From Trichobilharzia regenti (taxonomy: Eukaryota; Platyhelminthes; Trematoda; Strigeidida; Schistosomatidae): DNA of 64,000 nucleotides. The DNA lies in contig CALYDD020000313.1 in NCBI GenBank assembly GCA_944472135.2, positions 1-64,000 of the forward strand, read 5' to 3'. Below the pieces are notes generated by a model. That model was not told where the DNA came from and did no database searches. It worked only from the letters and a program-made list of their open reading frames with translations. Made by a program: the position numbers and the translations under genes. Shown here piece by piece: positions 43,733 through 54,769 of the stretch. The number at the start of each line of letters is the position of its first letter. Position 1 is the stretch's first letter.

Positions 43733-44175
43733 TGGTAGTTAGTGATGCTTAAAGTTTAACTCTGCCCTTTTCTCCTACACTGAATGTAGTACATTTCGAT
43801 ATTGATTTCGGAGTTATGAAATCTTGTCTTGCTCAGTTGATCCTAACTTTGACATCATTACCTGTGCAGCCTATAGTTGAGACAATTCTCACTAAGTAGG
43901 AGGAAGAGATGACTCTCTTTAGATTTCAGGAGTTGACTGGTGCTTGTTCTTGTTGTCAGTAAGATGTCTTCATCATCTCTCTTTTCCATGTATTTTCACT
44001 CGAAATTATTTCTTCACAAGCTTTTGTGTTAAACTGTTAGTTTTAGAGTTTCCATGACATTGGACATAAATTAGCCACGATGTCCACGTCTTCTTATTGT
44101 CATATTGTCGGCCTAATATTCCTATTTAATTTAGACATTCTCCTTAATTTGTAAAACAATCCAAATTATTTTAGT
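43733..44175. other. Unassigned intron
   Basis: The start (43725-43770) carries the short 'gattggtagttagtgatgcttaaagtttaactc' block also seen at 19840 and 55530. Nothing else recognised. Confidence 0.35.
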
Positions 44176-44204
44176 ATACAATTGGTGGATGGTGGCTAGC
44201 AGTG

Positions 44205-44253
44205 GAATCCAAGATGCGCATTTCGTCCTATTTGGGACTCGTCAGCTGGATGT
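44205..44253 (-). ncRNA. Hammerhead ribozyme, left copy
   Basis: Exact inverse of the right copy through core and stems: CTGACGA, GTCC/GGAC stem II, GAAA, ATGC/GCAT stem III and C at the cleavage position, with CATCCAG/TTGGAT forming stem I. Confidence 0.85.
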
Positions 44254-44613
44254 ACCTGCATTTCTCAGTGAGTGATGATGTTCCCACCGAGGCTCGAACA
44301 CAGTACCCATAGTTTCAAACTCCAAAGTGTTATCCACTAGACCACTTGGGCCACGAGAGCCACCTCTTGTGCAACGGGTCAAATTAATTATTGAATTGAA
44401 TTCTTGATTTCCCGTCGATTGATTGGACCGAAGTGCTCGGTTTCAGGTTGACGGGAAAATCAAGAATTCAATTCAATAATTAATTTGACCCGTTGCACAA
44501 GAGGTGGCTCTCGTGGCCCAAGTGGTCTAGTGGATAACGCTTTGGCGTTTGAAACTATGGGTACTGTGTTCGAGCCTCGGTGGGAACATCATCACTCACT
44601 GAGAAATGCAGGT

Positions 44614-44662
44614 ACATCCAGCTGACGAGTCCCAAATAGGACGAAATGCGCATCTTGGATTC
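44614..44662 (+). ncRNA. Hammerhead ribozyme, right copy (Sm-alpha type)
   Basis: The core CTGACGA is at 44622-44628. Stem II is GTCC-CAAATA-GGAC (44629-44642), then GAAA at 44643-44646. A minimal stem III ATGC/GCAT (44646-44653) precedes C at 44654, the predicted cleavage site (between 44654 and 44655). Stem I pairs ATCCAG (44616-44621) with TTGGAT (44655-44660). All invariant core bases are present. Sm-alpha retroposons of schistosomes are known to encode active hammerheads; activity of this copy is inferred. Confidence 0.88.
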
Positions 44663-44691
44663 CACTGCTAGCCACCATCCAACAATTGTAT

Positions 44692-46045
44692 CCTAACTAA
44701 ATGCCCGGACATCGTCGAAGCATCTGCACAAGAAGTCGACATGTCAACCTGAGACGGAGCGCTTCGGTCCAATCAATCAACGGGAAAATCAAGAATTCAA
44801 TTCAATAACCAAATTATTTTAGTTAGTAAAAAGGAGCTCACTAAGAACTGTAAGTGTTTTCTTCATTTTGTTGAAGAATTCCATAGCGTTTAGTTGCCTT
44901 TATCTGGTGTTTATTTGACATAACTGTATGGTTGAAACAATAAGAAATGCAAAAGAGTTTAAGCAGCATTTTAATGAATAGAAGTTCCGGTAGCCCAGTG
45001 ACTTAATCAGCCTGCTAGACCTGAACTTTAACCACACTATCTGTTGATTCTTTAGCCTGTCAAACCTAACTTCGTGGCCAGGCTGTTCTCGACATCGTCT
45101 CAACTATTGAAAGGAGAGTATAACACTTCCGGCTGCCTAAGGGTATATCTATTATTGATGATATGAAGAGATTATAGAGATACATAATCACACCACACCA
45201 CAATACTTCAGCTGAGCTCTCGTTCTTTGAAAATCCAATTGTCTACCATGTGCTTCAATCCACACAGATAAACCAATTGATCAATGAAGGTTAGATTGAT
45301 TTGACAAACTTCAGATCAAATGTTTGATTACTGTATATGAATAAGAGATTGATTAGAGTTACTAAAACATGCGAATGCTGGGGAAGATCGATAGAATAAC
45401 TGGTATTTTTGGATCAAGGTTGTTTATTACTAAAGATTTCCGAAGTAGGATTGGTTCTATCCTCTCACCTTTCCTGATCGATCGTCCTATATCTTTTTGA
45501 TTTCTTAAAAAATCTTCTATCTAACCACCTTCTGCATTAAGAAGTTAAAACAATCAGGAATCATTCAACCCCCCCGTCTCACTTCTAAAATTTATTGATT
45601 CTTGCATCTTACCTATTGTATTTTACCGCTCTCTGTTAGTCATTCCTGGTCAACTCAAGAAAGGCTATTGTCATACTGGGAAGAGTATTAAAGGTTGTCA
45701 GTAGGGCTAATGGTATACCATTTAGTCAGCTAGTTACTACTGCGAGAAATAGTCGAAATCCATATTGTCTAACTCTCAACATCGTTTCTATTCGTAACTT
45801 TCCCTGCCTTACGTCTTATCAGATAGAACCCTAGAAGTCATTATTTAAGATTATTTGCTCACTCGTACAACTAAATAAAAAGATACTCAACGATACCCTA
45901 TTTGGTCAGCATACTGTGAGATATAGGGGTAACGTTAAGCGGGAAACCTACAATTCACTATGCTATTAGCAAAATGATTGACTCTTTTATCCTTTCCTAT
46001 TTGTATCACATGAGTACTGTTTGGAAATAAAGCATTATTATAAAT
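44692..46045. other. SINE 3' end then unassigned intron
   Basis: 44692-44815 is the 3' part of the right-hand Sm-alpha-like SINE ('cttcggtccaatcaatcaacggg'). From about 44820 to 46045 I see no repeat or coding similarity that can be supported. Confidence 0.4.
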
Positions 46046-47315
46046 TCCTTTAATTCCTAGAAGGACATACGGCTTCAGCCGCGCGTCTCCATTACGTTCG
46101 GTTCTCTAACAACGTTTCCACCTGGCTCCACATCTGCCCGCATGCTTTCACTTACTCTTCACATGACCTCCTCCGTGTCACCCTCGCACTGACCACCAAC
46201 TCGTCGCTTCTCATTCGGGTTCCACCCGACAGCTTGTCCAGTGACAGCACTTGATAGTTTTCTTAGAGTATGACCACCAATCTACCTCCATTTCTTCCTG
46301 CATATTTGTTGCACAATCACTTCCGGGTTGGTTCTCTCCCAGAGATCCCTGTCGCTCATCGTTTCTGGCTTGCCATCTCATCTTGAGTATTGAGCGAAGG
46401 CAGATGTTGATGAAGGTCTCTAGTTTGTTCGACGTGCCCTTCGTGACTCGCCAAGCCTATGATCCATATAGTAAGTAGCACTGACTTCATAGTGGAGTTG
46501 AAAATCCGGATTTTGCTTTTTATGCTGAGTGCTGTTGATCTCCTCTACACAGACTTGAGAGAAATGAAGTCATTCCTTGCCTTCCCGATCCTCACTTTGA
46601 TATCCTCGTCAGTTCCGTCCGTCTGTAGTTGAAACGATGCCTCCCAGGTGAGTAGGTAAAGGAGGTTGTTTCTTTCAAATTCCTCCCATTCATGCTGGCT
46701 GATTGTTGTCTGTTGTCGTTGTTGCTGCTGTTGGTGTTGGCCAGGAATCTTCGTCACCTCTTTTTTCTCTTTGTTCACCTGAAGTCCCATCTTCTCTGTA
46801 TGCTTCTTTTATCACCAATTTGTTGCTTTCCACTTGCATATCTTCCAGTTTGTGGGAAATCAGACATATATCATCGGCGAAGTGCAGATCCTCCAAGTGT
46901 TTTGTGTGGGTTGATTTTATGCCTGTCTCCTCGTTGCCCGCTGTCTGTCGCATTATCCAGTTTACCGCAATCAGAAAAATCATTGGAGATAGTAGTGGGC
47001 AGCCAGCTCGTCTTACTCCCGTCTTCACTTCTTCGAAGGATTCCGTAAGTTTCTTGTTGTGGATTACTTGGCATGCAGCGTTGTCGTACAACTGCTGGAT
47101 GAGATGTATAATTGTTAGTGGCACCCTGTAATAGCGAGGTAGTTTCCGAATCACCTCTCGATCGACGCTGTCTGCTGAAGGACTTTTCAAAGTCGATGAG
47201 GTTTAGATAGATAGCTGACTGCCATTCCAAGCTCTGGAGTTGAAAATTGTCATTATTGTTATCATTTTTCAATGGTTGCCTAACTCCCCCCCCCGGGTTC
47301 GTAATGAAATCCGCC
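46046..47315 (-). mobile_element. RTE-type LINE, 5' truncated, decayed
   Basis: On minus: FEKSFSRQRRSRG and VDREVIRKLPRYYRVP (frameshifted RT start), IHLIQQLYDNAACQVIHNKK, GVRRAGCPLLSPMIFLIAVN, NEETGIKSTHTKHLEDLHFA, DDICLISHKLEDMQVESNKL. The FADD catalytic box is intact. The 3' portion (46600-46046) has SIRIGKARNDF-type sequence and the 'ttcctagaaggacatacggcttcagc' end. The insertion ends about 50 bases before dynein exon 47364. Confidence 0.82.
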
Positions 47316-47363
47316 ATTATTTCTTGTAAAAAAAAATTTAAATGTTACTTTTCTTTTTTTTAG

Positions 47364-47549
47364 CGAAATCAAGAATTATACCGTGCAAATCCATCAAGTC
47401 CTGATTGGAATGCATATTTGGAATCAGCTGAATATGTCATTATTGAAGGCTTGATTGATACAGTCTGTTGTAGCCTGATGTATTTATCAACGCATACAGA
47501 AAAAATGAAAGTGGAATTACCAATTATGGAGACAAAATTAGATTTAGCA
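47364..47549 (+). CDS. DNAH9/11/17-like: Dynein heavy chain gene B, exon 5 (visible), N-terminal tail
   Basis: 62 codons between acceptor tttttag (ending 47363) and donor gtaagt (47550), phase 0 at both ends. It reads RNQELYRANPSSPDWNAYLE, SAEYVIIEGLIDTVCCSLMY, LSTHTEKMKVELPIMETKLD and LA. The 'S-P-x-W-x-x-Y-x-x-x-x-x-x-x-x-x-x-G-L-x-x-x-x-x-x-S-L-x-Y-L' pattern and the closing P-I-x-E-x-x-L-x-L are DHC_N1 features found in beta-class heavy chains. It joins in frame to VDRLAYSPDV in the next exon. Confidence 0.92.
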
Positions 47550-48800
47550 GTAAGTTACATACATTTATTTATGGTACTATATACTACTGATTGTGTGATA
47601 TAAGTAGTTGAGTGACACTCACTGAAATTAACGAGTAGTGTTTTTCTGGCTAACCACATCAGATGGTCATTTTGCTCGTTATACTCTGGGTTTATCAGCT
47701 CACAGGGTCGAATTCGCTCAGTACAAGCGAATTCTGACTAGCTACTTGGAAGAATTGATAATACAGGGAGTCGATTTGCTATGTGTGAATTCCATTCAGC
47801 ATTCCGCTGCATTTTGATGGGGGATTTTCGTCTGAGACTGTTTAACTGTTTCTTTTCCACAGAATTTATTTTTGATATTCTCAACAATTAACAATTTTGT
47901 ACCAGTATCTTTTAATACTGTTAACGACACTGGAGGCTTTCCTATAAGGAAATAAGGTTTCAAGTTTGAGCTTTTAGGTTTCAGTAGCGATTATGCCTTT
48001 TTGCGGGATGGGGTTGCTAGTATCAGGCACAACCTCTTTTTATCGTTTGATGATAGATCTGTGTAAGTTAGAGAGCTATGGAAAATAAGCTGGGAGTACT
48101 GGACAACAGTTTCTTTCCACTTTGGGACTTGTCGTCAGTATGCACTCACTTGGATTCAAACCCATGATTGTATTTACTATTGGCTAAGCAAAGTTTAGGA
48201 TTGTGTCGCTTGTGAGTCGAATCCGGGCCACCTGTGTAGTGGAACACAATTCTACTATTGAACCAATGACGTACAATACTGAAGACCGCTTTCTGTGAAT
48301 CATTTGCTACAATTTGTTAATTAGTTTCTAAGTGTGTGTTCTGAACTGACTAACGTCTTACGATGTATCTGGATAGGAAGAAATCAGTCCCAAGTTACAT
48401 TTCCCAAAACGTTTGATTATGTCTCTAACTTTGGCAAAGACTGAATTACAGAGATATGAGTACGTGTGACAACCTGTGAGTGAACTCGAAATTCTCTAGT
48501 TGCAATATGCAGACGAATGTTAACATGAATAAAACTTCTTCCAAACCACGCGTAACATTCTGTTCATTTACAGGAATTTTAGGGTAAATAGTAACCTGAA
48601 GCCCAATCTTCCCTCTAGTATGGTCCTACTACTAACTAAGCCGGGTTCAAGAGTCTGCCTTGGCCGGGAGTCGAACCGTGACCGCATGCGCGGTTGGCAA
48701 GCTGGACTGCCGACGCACATGTTATTGGTGTACAGGTTATTATTACTTCAATGTTAAAATGATTCCCCAATAGGGTTATACTCTACCACAACTGTACCTT
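47550..48800. other. Intron with SINE debris
   Basis: 47930-48060 resembles the 3' half of SINE family 1a on minus ('gggatggggttgctagtatcaggc'). 48070-48260 resembles family 2 on minus ('gggagtactggacaacagtttc', 'tttgggactt'). 48640-48720 holds a degraded tRNA-like head. The remainder is unassigned. Confidence 0.45.
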
Positions 48801-49525
48801 TGTTGTTCCCTCGGGTTCCCAGTGGAACATACGGCTTCAACAACCCATCTCCACTTTGTTCAATTTTCTGTTGTCCCTTTTAGCTGGGCTCATGATCGCT
48901 CATAATCTCTCATCTCCACCAACTCACATGATCTCCATAACGTTACACTCGGATGCCCCACTCTTCGGTTCCCATCCGGGTTCCACTCGAATGATCACCA
49001 TGGCGTGCGATGTCATTCAATGGTCCCCTTAGTGTGTGCTGAATCCATCTCGAATCCATCGGAATGATACTTGACCAGAGTGGATTCTTGGTTGGTTTGT
49101 TCCCGTAGTTTCTTGTTTGCTAATTTTATTCTGGCTGACCAAATGATATTCAATAGGTGGCCAGCTAAGGCAGCTATGTCTGCAACTTGCTGGATATGCT
49201 TTTCGTGACTCACATGGAGTGCAAGTTTCTCATCTATATAGAAGAACTGACTGACTGACTGACTTTACATCTGTCTTGAAAATATGTATCTAGTTCTTTA
49301 TGCTGAGGCAGAGTGCAAAAGATTTCCAAAGTAGTTTCAGGTTGACGAAGGCGTATCTTGCCTTTACGATTCTGGCTGGCTGGCTTTGAAATCGTCGTCT
49401 GCTCCGCCAGCTATGGTTGAAACCTCTGTCGAATCTTTCCCGTTGATGGTGATTGCTGCTGGTTGTTGTTGCTGTTGGTTGGTTAGCTGATTATCTTCAT
49501 CACCTCCATCTTCTCTATTATTATT
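48801..49525 (-). mobile_element. RTE-type LINE 3' part
   Basis: The 'ctcgggttcccagtggaacatacggcttcaac' end and 'ggcatgcgatgtcattcaatggtcccc'-like blocks are shared with 20335 and 62350. The minus-strand frame 49213-49013 (MSHEKHIQQVADIAALAGHL, LNIIWSARIKLANKKLREQT) is the LINE's C-terminal 'W-x-x-R-I-x-L-x-N-x-x-L' segment. Confidence 0.65.
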
Positions 49526-49534
49526 ATTATATCC

Positions 49535-50175
49535 TTTAATCCCTAGAGGAACATAGGGCTTCTGCTGCGCATCTCCATTGCCTTCGGTTCTCTGCCAACC
49601 TTTTCACCCCTTTTCAAGTCTGCCCACATATTTTCATCTCCTCTTCACATGACCTCCTCCAAGTCACCCCACCATTGGACGACCAACTCTCCGCTTCCCT
49701 TTCAGGTTCTACTCGACCGATGGCTTGTCTAGTGATGTCAATTGATGGTTTCCTCAGCGTATGGCTAATCCATCACCATTTCTTCCTGCCTATTTGTTTC
49801 ACAATCGGTTCCTGCTGTGTCGGTTCGCTCAATGCCAGAGATCCGTGTTGCTGATCTTTTCTGGCCAGCCATCTGATCTTGAGTGGTATTGAGCGAAAGC
49901 AACTTCTCTATGCTAACCTGTAATCTGTCCTGTCTTCGCTAACTACTTCTTCAGCTAGTTTGTTGGCTTTTGCCTGCAAGTCTTCCAGTTTGTGTGACAT
50001 TAGGCATAAATCATCTGCAAAATCCAGATCTTCTAGAGTCTTTTTTTGGTCTGCCCAAGATACTTCCGTCTTCTCACTTCCCCCCTCCCTCCAGTATGAT
50101 GCATAACCCAGTCCACCACAGTTAAGAAGAATATTGCTGGTAACAATAGGTAGCCTTGTTTTATTCCTGTATTTA
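49535..50175 (-). mobile_element. RTE-type LINE, second fragment in tandem
   Basis: A new 3' end starts at 49540 ('atccctagaggaacatagggcttctgctgc'). It continues to the RT segment near 49990-50080 (DLDFADDLCLMSHKLEDLQAKANKL on minus, with the ADD box). Confidence 0.65.
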
Positions 50176-50211
50176 CTCTACTCTTATATCTCCGCTTCTA
50201 GAGTAAGTGAA

Positions 50212-50212
<1 letters not shown>

Positions 50213-50257
<45 letters not shown>
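50213..50257. repeat. Poly(A) tract
   Basis: About 45 A residues, with a second run at 50312-50329. Confidence 0.9.
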
Positions 50258-50258
<1 letters not shown>

Positions 50259-50952
50259 GTAAAGTCCTCAGTCAAAGAGAAGAGTCAAATGATGAGATCG
50301 GAGAAATTTTTTAAAAAAAAAAAAAAAAAACTGTAGTGTAACATGCTAACTAGATGTCTAACTCGAAATTCCGGGAATAATACGAATGTGATTTCAGGTC
50401 AAATACCAGCACAGGTAACTGTCAAACAGGATTGAGATGACTATAGATTCTCTCTCTTAAAAAATGTCTCCTTCCTCGTCTTTCCTAACCAGTAAATATT
50501 TAAAAAAAAGCTGTCTAGTCTGTGATATGCATGGCGAAGATTCATAGTAATTATTGTTTGACATCGAGCGACTGTTGTGTCTTTAAAACACAAAGTGGCC
50601 TCATGTTGCAAGTTCTGTGTAAGAGAGTAATTGTTAGGAAAATCCCATCTTAGTGATCTTAGAATTTAAAACTAACTTTGTAATTATTTAAAACAATTAG
50701 TTCCCTTTATGAATTTAGATAATGCAATAAGAAGATGCAATTTGTCTGAATCGTGTAGTGTTGTATTTGCGCAACACATTTCAGACAATCGGATCCCATA
50801 CATGGACATATCAAATGTGAGAAAATAGACTTAGGTCAAGTTAAAAGGACATATTCAAGGTCAAAATAATAATGTAGACCACTAAACCAAATAGCAGAGG
50901 TAATAGTACATCTACCCTGGCTGGTATCAAAACAAAATATACCAAGGAAGGT

Positions 50953-51168
50953 TTAATGTGATGACAAATTGTTGCTTTGAACGCATAAAGGTGACTTGCA
51001 CTTTCTAATTCCTAGGGCTTCCACAAACTTTAGGATACGCCCCAAACACGTTTTACAGATAGGTTTAAAAGATCTGTTAACATCAATTTTATGTCCTGTC
51101 TCTATAATATGTTTCGCGATAGAAGCGCTAGGTCTCCTGTTCGTACAATTAGTGGGTTTTGGCGTCAA
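50953..51168 (-). pseudogene. PLE GIY-YIG C-terminal half (inverted)
   Basis: It reads TNRRPSASIAKHIIETGHKI, DVNRSFKPICKTCLGRILKF, VEALGIRKCKSPLCVQSNN. It contains the H-x-x-E-T-G-H and L-C-V-Q motifs but lacks the YIG core. Confidence 0.8.
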
Positions 51169-51429
51169 AAAATGCTTCTGGAGGCATTTAGGAATATGCT
51201 GTGAAGCCCTTACTTGCAGAGATCGAGGAGTCCTCCATTAGTATGTGTGTCCACACGTACATTCAAAGAATAAGAAGACTTGATTTGTCGTTATTCACTA
51301 ATGTGCCTTTGATCAAAACAGTTGACATTTTTGGTGTGATTACATTTCCACAAACAGCTTTTTCATCCTGTTTCCTATATCTTATTTAAGCGATTTATTA
51401 CTTCTATGTACTAACAATGTTAGGTTTAC

Positions 51430-52020
51430 ATTTGAAGGCGACTGTTTCCGCCAAGTTGATGGTGTTGCTATGGGCAGTCCGTTAAGGCCCCTTTTAGCAG
51501 ATATTTTTATTGCAATATTTTTATGTCGCACATTGAGAATTTATCGGAGGATTTAATCGAAAATGTGCCACTTTATAGAAGGTATGTAGATGATATCGTA
51601 GTCATCAGTGATAAGCCTTGTTCTGCTACCTCAATTTTAAATCGAATGAATGAAGTTCAGAATAGCATATCACTTACATCTGTAGAAGAAGATAATTGTT
51701 TATCTTTCCTAGACATATTGCTTAGTCGACAGCTTGATGGGTCAATAAAAAGATCTATTTATAGAAAACCTACCTGGACAGGACAGTATCTTAATTACCA
51801 CAGTTTCTGTCTGGCCTGTTCGGTACAAAAAAGCCTCAGGAAAGTGCACTGAAGACACACTTGATGAAGAAGAAAGAAAGTTGACACAAACTCTGGTTGA
51901 TAACAATTATCCAGACAAGTTCATCAGAAGATATAAAGTAGTCAGAACACCAAGACCCACTCTACAACTCGCCCCTAAGAAAGACGTGTACACCGAGCTA
52001 CCCTATATGGGGCACTCTTG
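51430..52020 (+). pseudogene. PLE reverse transcriptase
   Basis: FEGDCFRQVDGVAMGSPLRP and LLADIFIA lead, with a short insertion, into 51523-51852: LSEDLIENVPLYRRYVDDIV, VISDKPCSATSILNRMNEVQ, EDNCLSFLDILLSRQ, SIKRSIYRKPTWTGQYLNYH. YVDD is intact. A frameshift near 51820 and stops follow, then TPRPTLQLAPKKDVYTELPY at 51950-52010. Confidence 0.8.
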
Positions 52021-52299
52021 AGGTAATTCTGAGTATTTGATTTTATCACTGTTAAGTAGGAACCACATAGATCTTACGACGAATGACCATCCTTTTGTTG
52101 TGTTTAAGGCGTTTCGTGACTGTATGTGTCTCAAGGAAGTTTGGATCAGATATGCAGTAGGACGCAAAGATCGGTTTCTTGCGTTCATATCGATCAACTG
52201 TGAAATTTGTGGGACGGTCATAAAAGCCTTAAACTGGCTTAAATGGTTAGTAGTTGTTTCAGGGTTGTGCAGTGTGCAGCTGTAATAATGAGTCAATAA

Positions 52300-52585
52300 A
52301 ATCGGGGAGTGTTGGAGAGTTATTTCACCCTCATTTGGGATTCTTCAGTATTTCACATCCGTGACCTGAGTGAGAATCGAACGCAGAACCTTCAGCTGAG
52401 AAGATGCGATAGTTTACCAAACTCATCGACTTGGAAGGCATCTTATGGTTCATCAGGTCTCTCTTCTCTCAGTTTGAGATATCTGTAAAGCCACTGGTAG
52501 CCAGTGTCATCCCTGGCGAGTATTTGAGCTCACACGGTTTCACACTGGAACTTCGAGCGACTTCGTCCTGTCGTAAGTCACTAGT
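52300..52585 (-). repeat. SINE family 2, strongly diverged
   Basis: The order 'ttggagagttatttcaccctcatttgggattcttcagta' ... 'gagaatcgaacgcagaaccttc' ... 'gtcatccctggcgagtatttgagctcacac' matches family 2 on minus. Confidence 0.5.
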
Positions 52586-52652
52586 AAGTACTAGATTAAC
52601 TTTCAAGTGTGAATTAAATCTAACTGATTTTCTTCTGTGTTGAATTTTCCAG

Positions 52653-53774
52653 GTTGATCGTCTTGCCTATTCCCCTGATGTACAAGAATCACAGGCTGTA
52701 AATCTTCTAGAAATATTCAACAATTTAATACAAGACATCACTGACCAATCACGTTTAATCTCATCGTTAATTAATCCTCAGGATATAACTCCGACTGTAA
52801 GCAATTCACCAACACCGACAACAAGTCAACCAGGAGGTCAGGTGGAAGGTGGACTACCATCACAAACAATGGAAACAGTGAATGAAACAGCTCCTTCTGA
52901 AACTGTACCACCGTTGGCGACAGAACCTTCTGAAGTACCAGAAACAGCAGTGGAATCAGAACCACAAGCATCAGCGCCACCAATTTCAGAGGAGAAATTA
53001 ACGGTTCAAGAATCTGAAGTTGAACAAAAAGTAAAACACAAAACATCACTGCCAGGACAAGATGCAACTGATATGGATTCCTATGAAAAAGTCAAGTCAC
53101 TCACAGGATTCTCTCAACAAGTTCTGTTGACACCAGAAGTTACTGATCTCATAAAAACAATCACTGATCATATACGATCAGCTATGTACGCTGCAATGGA
53201 TTATCAACAACAACTGGAGAGTAATTATTCCTTTTATTGGACTGAAGATCGTACAGAATTTATTAAACAATTTTGTCGTTATGGTCGTCTATTAACTAAA
53301 GATGATATCGGTCCCACAGGGGAAATTGAAGCGCATGAAAATCCGCCAACGCTAGATCAATTTCGTGAACAAATTATTAAATATGATCGTGTTTTTGAAG
53401 AAGTTGAACGGATAGATGATTCAAAATTATTTGATTCATGGTTAAAGGCTAATTTGAAACCATTTAAACAATCCCTATTATCAGTGATTAGACAATGGAG
53501 TGATAAATTTAAACAATATCTTCTTAGTCATGTTACAACTACTCTTGAGAATTTACAACAATTTGTTAAGAATAGTCAAGCAGATTTAGAAATTCCTACA
53601 ACTGATATCGAATCAGTGGAATATAACAAATTAGTCACAATACTAGAGCGCTTAAAGTTAATACGTGAAGCTGAAGAGGCAACAGATGCTGGTTTTGAAC
53701 CATTAAGAGAGACTGTAGCTTTATTAAAAGAATTTGGTGAAGAATTACCTGAGTCAATGAATAAATTATTAGAA
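52653..53774 (+). CDS. DNAH9/11/17-like: Dynein heavy chain gene B, exon 6 (visible), large tail exon with an acidic insertion
   Basis: 374 codons between acceptor ttccag (ending 52652) and donor gtaagt (53775), phase 0 at both ends. It starts VDRLAYSPDVQESQAVNLLE, IFNNLIQDITDQSRLISSLI, NPQDITPT. Then comes about 90-100 residues rich in P, S, T and E (about 52800-53080, with no hydrophobic core). The conserved fold resumes with TDLIKTITDHIRSAMYAAMD, YSFYWTEDRTEFIKQFCRYG, ENPPTLDQFREQIIKYDRVF, EEVERIDDSKLFDSWLKANL, KPFKQSLLSVIRQWSDKFKQ, and FEPLRETVALLKEFGEELPE. These match the tail/linker boundary of DNAH9/11/17-class chains. Compared with that class, the low-complexity block looks like an insertion. 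Confidence 0.96.
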
Positions 53775-53934
53775 GTAAGTTCTTCATTGTGTGTATTTCA
53801 GTTAATGTTGTTGTTATGTTGCAGAAACACTTTGTTACTGTGAACACACATGACCAGACAGAGAGACCTACGAACATAGGAAGAAAATAACAAAAGGCTT
53901 AACGAGATAATTACAAGTTTCAGGGTTGATCAAG

Positions 53935-54255
53935 AGTTGGTAACAGCTAGGGAGCCAATAGAAAATCAGGGATTACTGGGAAGTTGTTTCGTCTCAGTTT
54001 AGGACTCTTCAAAATTACGCATCCAATAGGATTCGAAACCAGAACCTTCTGGTTTTGGCATAAGTTGAAATTCATGGGCCGTTGCATTCCGTCCTAGTGG
54101 CTGAGTAGCCTACAAGCTCCCCTTGTGACTGAAGCGTTCTGGGTTTGAATCCCGGTAGGCGTGTGCCGCTAGCAGGTCTGATTTTAAGACAATATAGCTA
54201 TTCAGTACAGTCGGGTTTCTCAGGGGTTCTCTAAGTAATGTCACGTCACGATGAA
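53935..54255 (+). repeat. SINE family 2, diverged, with inverted tail fragment
   Basis: 53935-54010 holds the tail on minus ('ggattactgggaagttgtttcgtctcagtttaggactctt'). 54095-54255 holds the head (GGTTTGAATCCCGG) and a decayed tail on +. Confidence 0.55.
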
Positions 54256-54769
54256 TCCTGTAATACGCGATTACACCATTATTAGCAATGTGCTAATAGA
54301 TGAATAAAGCACAGGATCCAGAAAATCACTAGTGGGGTTTACTCTCTGGTGAATATATATCCCAGGAAAGACAATCAGTTATTTCCTTCCCATCCATCTG
54401 TGTGTATTATAGTTCCTCGTTTCTCCAACCATTGGCATAATGGGTATTGAATGATTTGACTTTTTCTCTGATATTCTTTTGATGAATCCTTTCCGTAAAG
54501 TGGCTCCGTACAATTGAATCGCCCAAAATTTATTTTAATGGATTAAAGATACCCATTCAAAGTTTCAAAAGATTGATTCTTGAACAAATAATATTCTTCT
54601 TTTCGATAACTTCATCATCAGGTTCTACAGTTATTTATCCATTCATAATAATGAAAGAATGATTGCTATTGACTGACAGCATTAGTGGTTTTTAAAAAGA
54701 GATTAACATGGAATCATTTAGATCAGAATTCTAAAAGTTATTTGCAACTAGATTGCTTTAACGGATTAT
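54256..54769. other. Unassigned intron with a PLE-like 3' motif
   Basis: 'attcttcttttcgataacttcatcatcaggttctacag' (54592-54630) resembles, on minus, the sequence near the outer ends of the PLE at 9996-11994 (10035-10070). Otherwise nothing is recognised. Confidence 0.35.

Larger units (their letters stand above)
44176..44691. repeat. Near-perfect palindrome of two head-to-head Sm-alpha-like SINEs
   Basis: The left arm 44176-44416 (SINE on minus) and the right arm 44450-44691 (SINE on +) are reverse complements with only a few differences (one A indel near the centre, a C/A change in the head, one near the outer end). They are separated by a 33-base spacer derived from the SINE 3' end. The right copy continues to about 44815 with its full 3' end. 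Confidence 0.93.
50700..52020 (+). mobile_element. Penelope-like element with an inverted 3' end at its 5' side
   Basis: 50700-51235 is the nuclease C-terminal part and 3' tail on minus. From 51240 the + strand carries the RT. This is the same arrangement as 9996-11994 but with the + RT truncated after the thumb. Confidence 0.75.

Noticed and set aside
54592..54630. Additional hammerhead in the PLE-like 3' motif (CTGATGATGAAGTTATCGAAAAG on minus, split)
   Set aside because: CTGATGA and GAAA are both present but no stem II of useful length can be formed between them, so I could not support it.
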